Part shown: in pieces, positions 7,919 to 13,425 of the stretch
Numbering within the stretch: the stretch's first letter is position 1
How the letters are laid out: each line of letters begins with the position of its first letter
Assembly (NCBI GenBank): GCA_016209865.1
Contig: JACQVL010000007.1
Span: forward strand, 1-15,423
DNA from: Candidatus Latescibacterota bacterium
Lineage (GTDB): Bacteria > JAAXHH01 > JACQVL01
DNA length: 15,423 nt
Direction of reading: 5' to 3'
The notes under the pieces: generated by a model
What the model saw: the letters and a program-made list of their open reading frames with translations, nothing else
What the model was told of the DNA's origin: nothing
The model's database searches: none
Translations under genes and position numbers: made by a program

Positions 7919-7939
7919 CAGTGACGAGTGACGAGTGAC
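7919..7939. repeat. Heptamer tandem repeat (GAGTGAC), three units
   Basis: The units are cagtgac, gagtgac and gagtgac. They lie directly upstream of the carbonic anhydrase ribosome site. The same unit recurs at 13368-13395 and, inverted, at 8457-8484. Confidence 0.85.
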
Positions 7940-7962
7940 TGCTGAACGAAAGGCATGTTCTC

Positions 7963-7997
7963 ATTCATCATTCTGCATTCATCGTTCATCGTTCGCA
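7963..7997. repeat. Heptamer tandem repeat (ATTCATC-type) over the NUDIX stop
   Basis: The units are attcatc, attctgc, attcatc, gttcatc and gttcgca. On the minus strand they read GATGAAC/GATGAAT and encode the last residues (ANDER) and the TGA stop (7979-7981) of the NUDIX gene. Other TGA copies on the minus strand begin at 7988 and 7967, so all three frames are closed. Confidence 0.85.
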
Positions 7998-8410
7998 CGA
8001 TGCTTCAGGTACTCCAGATAAGCCAGGTGACACAGGTACGCCTCGATGTACCGGCGTCCGGTGAGGCAGACGTCGAGTTCATCCAGCGCACGGCGCGGGT
8101 CGATGAACCGCAGCCCCTGCCCCTCCCCCAGGACGAGCGCGGAGACGGGCTTGTCGAGAGGAGCGACGTAGAAATGACGGGTATGATCCGCGTCGTAGAA
8201 CGTGGCCAGGTGCTCGAACTGCGTCAGGTCGTGGCCGATCTCTTCCCGGACCTCGCGGATGAGCGCCTGCTCGGGCGTCTCGCCGTCCTCGACGTGCCCG
8301 CCGATGATGCTCCATTGATCGGGGAAGAGAATACGCGGGTCGTTGTCCCGATGATGGACGAGAATCTCTCCGTCAGGGTTGACGAAGAGAATGGAGACGA
8401 TAGTCGGCAT
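7979..8410 (-). CDS. NUDIX hydrolase
   Basis: This is a cytoplasmic NUDIX-family pyrophosphohydrolase that cleaves a nucleoside diphosphate linked to some group X; the substrate cannot be read from the sequence. The 143-residue protein has a full Nudix box at residues 38-60: G38-x5-E44-x7-R52-E53-V-x-E56-E57-x-G59, ending in His where a hydrophobic residue is usual. The N-terminal strand IVSILFVNPDGEILVHHRD and the DQWSIIGGHVE lead-in fit the fold. Upstream GAAGAG is only a weak ribosome site. The C-terminal end (ANDER) is encoded by a heptamer repeat and may be a non-conserved extension. Its neighbours are the zinc-ribbon gene (79 bases upstream) and carbonic anhydrase (78 bases downstream), so it may be co-transcribed with them. 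Confidence 0.92.
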   Translation of the reverse strand: MPTIVSILFVNPDGEILVHHRDNDPRILFPDQWSIIGGHVEDGETPEQALIREVREEIGHDLTQFEHLATFYDADHTRHFYVAPLDKPVSALVLGEGQGLRFIDPRRALDELDVCLTGRRYIEAYLCHLAYLEYLKHRANDER

Positions 8411-8434
8411 GAGCGCACTCTTCCGAATGAGAAC

Positions 8435-8484
8435 GTGACCAGTTAGTCATGTTTTCTCGTCACTTGTCACTGGTCACTCGTCAC
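8435..8484. repeat. GTGAC-type heptamer array with inverted partner
   Basis: On the minus strand 8457-8484 is four period-7 units, each ending or starting in GTGAC (plus-strand tcgtcac, ttgtcac, tggtcac, tcgtcac). A perfect nine-base inverted copy (gtgaccagt 8435-8443 with actggtcac 8469-8477) allows a stem-loop. The array begins five bases after the zinc-ribbon gene's stop. It places TGA codons in all three minus-strand frames. Confidence 0.8.
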
Positions 8485-8489
8485 TGTTT

Positions 8490-8888
8490 CTACTTCTGAT
8501 TCTGCTTCATGAATTCTTCCGCCGCCTTCTTCTGTTCAGGGGTTAAGTCTGTTTCATCGAGTTTTTTCGCGATGCCCTGCTTCATGGCTGCGTCATAGAT
8601 CGGATTACTCTCCTGCGATTTCTGGTGAAGAAGATTCATCACCCAGGCCACCACCACGGCCAGCAGGAGGGCACCGCCGTACCAGCCCCACGTCAGCACC
8701 ACCCGGCGAAACCGGGTCTTGAGGGTATGCCGCCAGACACGCGGCTCCAGGCGGAGCCAGAACCGGGACATACATGTCGCGCACCGGTAAGGCCGTTGAT
8801 GGAACCAGAGCAGCCAGTTGAATAACCGTTCATACCAGCGCCGCCGTGACCGGTACACGTCGGTACTGCCACACGTCGGGCATTGCAT
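8490..8888 (-). CDS. Zinc-ribbon, single-pass membrane protein of unknown function
   Basis: The 132-residue protein begins MQCPTCGSTD. It carries two CxxC pairs, C3/C6 and C36/C39, forming a likely zinc ribbon, with a basic, aromatic segment between them (RSRRRWYERLFNWLLWF). One transmembrane helix follows around residues 64-87 (WYGGALLLAVVVAWVM). The tail is charged (KLDETDLTPEQKKAAEEFMKQ). The topology is probably ribbon in the cytoplasm with a periplasmic tail, though the reverse is possible. I chose the start at 8888 because GGAGG sits six bases upstream; a longer frame to 8951 would add a repeat-encoded, unconserved-looking N-terminus. It lies 59 bases downstream of mutS. I do not recognise the family. 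Confidence 0.75.
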   Translation of the reverse strand: MQCPTCGSTDVYRSRRRWYERLFNWLLWFHQRPYRCATCMSRFWLRLEPRVWRHTLKTRFRRVVLTWGWYGGALLLAVVVAWVMNLLHQKSQESNPIYDAAMKQGIAKKLDETDLTPEQKKAAEEFMKQNQK

Positions 8889-8894
8889 GAGGAA

Positions 8895-8899
8895 CCTCC
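8895..8899 (-). promoter_or_regulatory. Ribosome-binding site that fixes the zinc-ribbon gene start
   Basis: GGAGG on the minus strand lies six bases before the ATG at 8888-8886. It supports this ATG over the upstream in-frame ATG at 8951. Confidence 0.75.
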
Positions 8900-8905
8900 A
8901 GAGGA

Positions 8906-8948
8906 AGGTTGAGGTTGAGGAAAACAAGTCATTCCTCAATCTTAACCT
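8906..8948. repeat. Inverted repeat at the mutS stop
   Basis: Arms 8906-8922 and 8932-8948 match at 15 of 17 positions around a nine-base loop (aacaagtca). Each arm has a doubled TTGAGG-like core. The mutS TGA (8950-8948) touches the right arm, and the left arm runs to within six bases of the next gene's ribosome site. It may be a weak terminator or mRNA-end hairpin; there is no clean U-tract. Confidence 0.65.
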
Positions 8949-11539
8949 CAATCTGCTCGTTTTTTCAGTTCACTCAATTTGTTTAACGCCTCGAGCGGCG
9001 TCAAGGTATTAATGTCAAGTTGCCGCAGTTCATCGACGATGGGGTGGTCCTGCGGGACGAACAAGCTGAGCTGGTACGCGTTCTGCCTGGGATGATGCCG
9101 GGTCGAGCGCGCCGGCCCGGCGGGGGTTGCCCCTTCGGCTTCCAGGTCGGCCAACACCGCCTTCGCCCGATCGACGACCTCCTGCGGCAGCCCGGCCAAT
9201 CGCGCCACCTGGATGCCGTAACTCCGGTCACAGCCCCCCTCCACGACCTTCCGCAGGAAGACGATCCGGTCCCCCCGCTCGCGGACGGCCACGTTGTAGT
9301 TGCGGAGACGGGGGAGGGCGGATTCCAGGTCGATCAGTTCGTGGTAATGCGTGGCGAAGAGCGTCTTCGCCGCCCGCTTCGGGACGTTGTGGAGGTACTC
9401 GGTCACCGCCCAGGCGATGCTCAGCCCGTCGAACGTGCTCGTCCCCCGCCCGATCTCATCGAGCAGGATGAGACTGCGCGGCGTCGCGTTGTTCAGGATG
9501 TTCGCCGTCTCGTTCATCTCGACGAGGAACGTGCTCTCTCCCCGGGCGAGGTTATCAGACGCCCCGACCCGTGTAAAAATACGGTCGACCGTCCCGATCC
9601 GGGCGGAGCGGGCCGGGACGAACGAGCCGAGCTGCGTCATCAGGACGATCAGCCCGGTCTGGCGGAGGAACGTGCTTTTCCCCGCCATGTTCGGGCCGGT
9701 GATGAGGGCAATCTGCTCCGTCTGCGTGTCCAGATGGACGTCGTTCGGGACGAACGGCTCGCCTTCGAGCAGTTGCTCGACGACCGGATGCCGGCCGTCC
9801 AGGATGTCGATCCGCGTGTCCTCATCGACGGCCGGGGCGACGTAATCGTTCTGCACCGCCACGACGGCCAGGGCGGTCAGGAAGTCGAGTTGGGCGAGGG
9901 CGCGGGCGTTTCCCTGAAGGTGGCCGAGGTGACTGGCCACCTCCGTCCGGAGCTGGAGGAAGAGCTGGTACTCTAATTCCACCATCTTCTCTTCCGCCCC
10001 TAAGATCTTCTCCTCATATTCCTTCAGATCCGGGGTGATGAACCGCTCGGCGTTGACCATCGTCTGCTTCCGGATGTAATCGCCGGGGAGCTTGTGGAGG
10101 TTGGGCTTCGTCACCTCGATGTAGTACCCGAAGACTTTGTTGTACTCGACTTTGAGCGACTGGATGCCCGTGCGCTCGCGTTCGTGCTGCTGGAGGGCGG
10201 CGATCCACCGCTTCCCGCTCGAACTGACCGCCCGCAGGTCGTCCAGCTCCGCATGGTAGCCCGGACGGATGAGGCCGCCCTCGGTCAGCGCTAAGGGCGG
10301 GGCCTCGACCAGAGCGCGGTCGATCCGGTCGGCCAGGCTGCTCAGGTCGTTCAACTGGTCGCGGAGCGACCGGAGCAGGGACGATTCGACGCCGGCCAGG
10401 GCGGCTTTCATCGACGGGATGAGCCGGAGGGCGTCCTTCAGCCCGATCAGGTCGCGGCCGTTCGCCCGCTCCGACCCGACCCGTCCGGCTAACCGTTCGA
10501 TGTCCCCGGTCGATTTCAGCAGTCCGGCCACCTGGTCGCGCAGGTCGTGGCGGTCGACGAGTTCCCGGACCGCCTCCTGGCGGAGCATGATGGCGGGCAC
10601 CGAGACGAGCGGCTTCGTGATCGCGCTCCGCATGAACCGCGCCCCCATCGGGGTATACGTCCGGTCGAGCACCGACAGCAGCGTCCCTTCGCGTCCGCCG
10701 TCCCGGAGGGAGTTGATGAGCTCTAAATTCCGCTGGGTGGCGGCGTCCATCAACATCGACTCGGAGACGGTGTAGTGGGACAGGCTCCGGAGATGGGCCA
10801 GCCGGTTTTTCTGCGTGTCTTTCAAATAGATGAGCACCCCACCCGCCGCGGCGATGGCCGGGACGAGACCGTCGCAGCCGAACCCTTTCAACGAGGCGGT
10901 CTGGAAGTGCTCGATCAGCGTCCGGTGGGCAGAGTCATAGGCGAACGCCCAGCCGTCGAGCAGGCTGATGACGATGTCCGGGAAGCGCGGACTGAGCAGG
11001 GTGCTCGCGCCCTCCGCCCATTCGCGGGGGACGACCGCCTCCGCCGGGTTCAGGCGGGCCAGCTCGTCGAGAAGGTCGGCTTCCGTCAATTCGGTGACCG
11101 CAAACTCGCCCGTCGAGAGGTCGACGAGCGCCAGTCCGTACCGGTCCTGACCGGGAGCCAGGCCGATGATGTAGTTGTTCTGGCGGGCATCAAGCGTCTG
11201 GGAGAGCAGCGACGTGCCCGGTGTGACGACCTCTACCACGTCCCGCTTGACGATGCCCTTCGCCTTCTTAGGGTCCTCGACCTGTTCGCAGACGGCCACC
11301 TTGTACCCGGCCCGGATGAGTTCCGCGATGTACTTCTCGACCGCGTGATAGGGCACACCGGCCAGGGGCGTCCTCTCCGGGCCGCCGTGATTCCGGGCGG
11401 TCAGGGTCAGGCCGAGTACCTTCGAGGCGACCCGGGCATCCTCGTTGAACGTCTCGTAGAAATCCCCCATCCGAAAGAAGAGGATGGCATCCGGATGTTG
11501 TGCCTTCATCTTCGCGTATTGCGCCATCGCGGGGGTCAT
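8948..11539 (-). CDS. mutS: DNA mismatch repair ATPase MutS
   Basis: MutS recognises mispaired bases and, with MutL, starts methyl- or nick-directed repair in the cytoplasm. At 863 residues it is of normal MutS1 length. Domain I has the mismatch-reading F27-Y-E29 in MGDFYETF. The clamp region includes YNKVFGYYIEVTKPN. The ATPase domain has Walker A GPNMAGKST (615-623), Walker B ILLDEIGRG (D694, E695), then TLFATHYHEL and the GCDRSYGIQVARLAGLP helix-turn-helix region. The C-terminus is DINTLTPLEALNKLSELKK. The start MTPAMAQYAKMKAQHPDA matches the family, but no Shine-Dalgarno is seen. A minimal ATG-TGA start-stop lies ten bases upstream on the minus strand, within the leader. It is first in the minus-strand block and diverges from the marR-like gene. 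Confidence 0.98.
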   Translation of the reverse strand: MTPAMAQYAKMKAQHPDAILFFRMGDFYETFNEDARVASKVLGLTLTARNHGGPERTPLAGVPYHAVEKYIAELIRAGYKVAVCEQVEDPKKAKGIVKRDVVEVVTPGTSLLSQTLDARQNNYIIGLAPGQDRYGLALVDLSTGEFAVTELTEADLLDELARLNPAEAVVPREWAEGASTLLSPRFPDIVISLLDGWAFAYDSAHRTLIEHFQTASLKGFGCDGLVPAIAAAGGVLIYLKDTQKNRLAHLRSLSHYTVSESMLMDAATQRNLELINSLRDGGREGTLLSVLDRTYTPMGARFMRSAITKPLVSVPAIMLRQEAVRELVDRHDLRDQVAGLLKSTGDIERLAGRVGSERANGRDLIGLKDALRLIPSMKAALAGVESSLLRSLRDQLNDLSSLADRIDRALVEAPPLALTEGGLIRPGYHAELDDLRAVSSSGKRWIAALQQHERERTGIQSLKVEYNKVFGYYIEVTKPNLHKLPGDYIRKQTMVNAERFITPDLKEYEEKILGAEEKMVELEYQLFLQLRTEVASHLGHLQGNARALAQLDFLTALAVVAVQNDYVAPAVDEDTRIDILDGRHPVVEQLLEGEPFVPNDVHLDTQTEQIALITGPNMAGKSTFLRQTGLIVLMTQLGSFVPARSARIGTVDRIFTRVGASDNLARGESTFLVEMNETANILNNATPRSLILLDEIGRGTSTFDGLSIAWAVTEYLHNVPKRAAKTLFATHYHELIDLESALPRLRNYNVAVRERGDRIVFLRKVVEGGCDRSYGIQVARLAGLPQEVVDRAKAVLADLEAEGATPAGPARSTRHHPRQNAYQLSLFVPQDHPIVDELRQLDINTLTPLEALNKLSELKKRAD

Positions 11540-11587
11540 AGCGTATCACATGATGAAAAAAGCGGATAAGCCTAAGACAGAATGGAA

Positions 11588-11613
11588 TAGGGGCGCAGAA
11601 TTCTGCGCCTCTA
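11588..11613. repeat. Long palindrome at the predicted mutS transcription start
   Basis: An 18-base perfect palindrome (ggcgcagaattctgcgcc, 11592-11609) extends through one G-T wobble and three more pairs to 11588-11613. There is no loop, so as duplex DNA it could bind a dimeric protein; as RNA it would form a hairpin only if fully transcribed. Its right end touches the -10 box of the minus-strand promoter. Similar loop-less GGGGCG palindromes occur as dispersed repeats in other environmental genomes, as far as I recall. Confidence 0.8.
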
Positions 11614-11641
11614 CTATAGGGAAACGACGCAACAGAGTCAA
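11613..11641 (-). promoter_or_regulatory. Sigma70-type promoter for mutS
   Basis: On the minus strand TTGACT (complement of 11636-11641) and TATAGT (complement of 11613-11618) are separated by 17 bases, each matching consensus at five of six positions. The predicted start near 11606 gives a leader of about 66 bases before the mutS ATG. Confidence 0.65.
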
Positions 11642-11682
11642 GGGCTTTCTTCCTCTCCCGGTCATCCTTGATGAAAAACCGC

Positions 11683-11711
11683 TTGACAATTTCGCCAGAT
11701 AGTTTTATTTT
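11683..11711 (+). promoter_or_regulatory. Sigma70-type promoter for the marR-like gene
   Basis: A perfect -35 TTGACA (11683-11688), 17-base spacer and TATTTT -10 (11706-11711) lie in a strongly AT-rich stretch unlike the rest of the window. The predicted start is near 11718, giving a leader of about 45 bases. It diverges from the mutS promoter. Confidence 0.65.
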
Positions 11712-11712
11712 T

Positions 11713-11738
11713 GAAATATTCTTTTTTCGAATAATTTG
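11713..11738 (+). promoter_or_regulatory. Candidate MarR-type operator
   Basis: An AT-rich imperfect inverted repeat, gaaatattc (11713-11721) and gaataattt (11729-11737), lies just after the -10 box, over the predicted start site. MarR-family proteins typically bind such dyads near their own promoter, so autorepression is inferred. The repeat is imperfect and could be chance in an AT-rich tract. Confidence 0.4.
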
Positions 11739-11762
11739 AAACAATAAAAAAGGGGAATCCTC

Positions 11763-12227
11763 ATGGAAACGGTAGAAGTCAAAGCGAAGGAGTTGGTCGG
11801 GTATATCGACCTGCTCATCCATCGCGTCATGCTGATCCAGCACACGGGCAACGACGTGTGCGGGCACCTGACCCGGCAGGAGCTGAACGTCATCACGACG
11901 CTCGGCAAGCACGGGTCGTGTATGATGAGCGAGATCGCCGACCACGTCATGCTCGCCGTCAGCAGCGTGACCGGCATCGTCGATCGGCTCGTCGAGAAGA
12001 AGCTCGTCCGCCGGGAACGGTCCGACGATGACCGCCGCATCGTGCGTGTGGAGTTGACCCCTGAAGGACAGGAGATGTCCCAGGCCGCGAGCGAGCTGCG
12101 GATGAAGCTGGGGCGTGCGATGCTGAACGCGCTGGATGAACACGAGCAAGACGTGCTCTTAGCGTTATTCCGGAAGATCACGCACAACATAACGGAGAGT
12201 GAAAAGCACGCCTCCGTGGGAACCTAA
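11763..12227 (+). CDS. MarR-family transcriptional regulator
   Basis: This 154-residue protein is a winged helix-turn-helix dimer, likely a ligand-responsive repressor of the efflux genes that follow. The recognition region is clear: LTRQELNVITTLGKHGSCMMSEIADHVMLAVSS-type helices at about 36-70, then GIVDRLVEKKLVRRERSDDDRR and the wing IVRVELTPEG. Flanking N- and C-terminal helices form the usual dimer domain. AAGGGG lies seven bases before the ATG, downstream of a strong promoter. The RND adaptor begins 81 bases after its stop on the same strand, the typical regulator-pump layout. The inducer cannot be read from sequence. C33 (NDVCGH) and C53 (GSCMM) could make it thiol-sensitive, but this is speculation. 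Confidence 0.93.
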   Translation: METVEVKAKELVGYIDLLIHRVMLIQHTGNDVCGHLTRQELNVITTLGKHGSCMMSEIADHVMLAVSSVTGIVDRLVEKKLVRRERSDDDRRIVRVELTPEGQEMSQAASELRMKLGRAMLNALDEHEQDVLLALFRKITHNITESEKHASVGT

Positions 12228-12296
12228 CCGTTGGCTCTCTTGTCTTATGGTCGTATACATCCAGCGGCGTTGACCCGCGTGCTGACTCGCCCCTCC

Positions 12297-12302
12297 AGGA
12301 GG
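12297..12302 (+). promoter_or_regulatory. Ribosome-binding site that fixes the RND adaptor start
   Basis: AGGAGG lies six bases before the ATG at 12309. It supports this start over the in-frame ATG at 12231, which would put 26 non-signal-like residues ahead of the lipoprotein-type signal. Confidence 0.8.
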
Positions 12303-12308
12303 AATGAC

Positions 12309-13373
12309 ATGCGTCGGTTGTTTCCTCTTCTGCTCCTCATCACCGCCGCCTCATGCGGCCGCTCGACCAGCGCGGAGAAAGCCGCCAGCCCGGTGATCGC
12401 CCGCGTCGAAGCGGTGCCGGTCGCCCGCCACGATATCGAGCGACAGCTCGCCGTCACCGGCTCCCTCCTCCCGTACGCCGAGGCGACGGTGAGCGCGGAG
12501 GTGTCCGGACGGGTGACGGACCTCCACTTCGATGTGCAGCAATCCGTGCGGCAGGGGGATGAGCTGACACATTTCGATGATACCGAGTACAAGCTCCAGC
12601 TCGCCCAGGCGAAGGCCTCTCTCGCCCAGGCCCGTCTGGCGGCCGAACGGGCGGAGCAGGACCGGCTCCGCAACCAGGAACTCCTGACCGCCGGGAGCAT
12701 CTCGCAATGGGCGTATGACGTGTCGAAAGCGGCCAGTGACGCGGCACACGCCCAGCAGGACGCGGCAGAAGCGGCGGTGAACCTGGCCGAAAAACGGCTC
12801 ACGGATACCCAGGTCCGCGCCCCCATCTCCGGGTTGGTCACGGATCGGTACATCAACATCGGCGACTACGTCCGCTCTCCTTCCCCGGTGGCCCGGATCG
12901 TGAACGTCAACCCGCTGAAAGTCAAGGCCGCCGTCCCAGAACGATTTGCCGCTGTCGTGAAACCGGGACAGCCGCTTGCAGTGAGCGTCGACGCCTACTC
13001 CACCCAGACATTCCCCGGCCGCATCACGATCGTCAACCCGGCCACCGACCCATCGACCCGGACGTTCACCGTCGAGGGGGTCGTGCCCAACCCGGATGGG
13101 CGGCTGAAGCCCGGGTTCTTCGCTAAGGTGTCGATCACGACCGGGGCCGCGGAACAGGTGCTGGTCGTCCCGGCCGAGGCGCTGGTCACATCAGCCGGAA
13201 AACCGGCGGTGTACGTCGCCCGGGCCGGGATCGCCACACTCATCCCGGTTGAAGTCGGTGAACGCCTCGACCGCACCGTCGAGATCATGACCGGCGTGAC
13301 CGCCGGGGATACGGTGCTGGTACGCGGGCACACCACCTTAGCTGATGGCGCGGCAGTCAGTGTGATGAAGTGA
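12309..13373 (+). CDS. RND efflux periplasmic adaptor (HlyD/AcrA type)
   Basis: This is the adaptor of a second tripartite efflux pump, 354 residues from the chosen start. The N-terminus MRRLFPLLLLITAASC16 is lipoprotein-like, though Ala at -3 makes the lipobox weak. Domains in order are beta-barrel and lipoyl start (VSGRVTDLHFDVQQSVRQGD), an Ala/Gln-rich alpha-hairpin (about residues 90-150), the second lipoyl half (TQVRAPISGLVTDRYINIGDYV), the barrel (PDGRLKPGFFAKVSI) and a membrane-proximal domain (VPAEALVTSAGKPAVYVA). It lacks the heavy-metal-binding domain of the other adaptor, so its pump probably handles organic compounds. It lies between the marR-like gene and the RND pump. Its stop codon lies inside a GTGAC heptamer array. 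Confidence 0.9.
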   Translation: MRRLFPLLLLITAASCGRSTSAEKAASPVIARVEAVPVARHDIERQLAVTGSLLPYAEATVSAEVSGRVTDLHFDVQQSVRQGDELTHFDDTEYKLQLAQAKASLAQARLAAERAEQDRLRNQELLTAGSISQWAYDVSKAASDAAHAQQDAAEAAVNLAEKRLTDTQVRAPISGLVTDRYINIGDYVRSPSPVARIVNVNPLKVKAAVPERFAAVVKPGQPLAVSVDAYSTQTFPGRITIVNPATDPSTRTFTVEGVVPNPDGRLKPGFFAKVSITTGAAEQVLVVPAEALVTSAGKPAVYVARAGIATLIPVEVGERLDRTVEIMTGVTAGDTVLVRGHTTLADGAAVSVMK

Positions 13374-13412
13374 CGAGTGACAAGTGACGAGTAAAAACAT
13401 CACTCTTCACTA
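13368..13412. repeat. GAGTGAC heptamer array over the adaptor stop, with inverted partner
   Basis: Four period-7 units (aagtgac, gagtgac, aagtgac, gagtaaa; 13368-13395) contain the adaptor's TGA stop (13371-13373). Two further TGA codons at 13378 and 13385 close the other frames. The segment 13398-13412 (catcact, cttcact) is an imperfect inverted copy, so a short hairpin is possible. It ends just before the GGAGG (13417-13421) of the next gene. Confidence 0.8.
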
Positions 13413-13425
13413 AACCGGAGGTTCT

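Noticed and set aside
9020-9976. Long plus-strand frames opposite mutS (also 10775-11569)
   Set aside because: They lie wholly antisense to a clear mutS. Their Arg/Asp/Val-rich composition is typical of the complement of GC-rich coding DNA.
11268-12149. A 293-codon minus-strand frame running from mutS across the divergent gap into marR
   Set aside because: It is antisense to marR, crosses both promoters, and overlaps mutS in another frame. Its sequence has no recognisable domain and contains out-of-frame mutS residues.
12231-12259. Possible separate promoter for the adaptor (TTGGCT, 17 bases, TATACA)
   Set aside because: Both boxes match consensus at only four of six positions. Co-transcription with marR explains the layout.
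12231-12308. Longer start for the second RND adaptor
   Set aside because: The extra 26 residues do not look like a signal peptide, while the ATG at 12309 has AGGAGG and leads into a lipoprotein-like signal.
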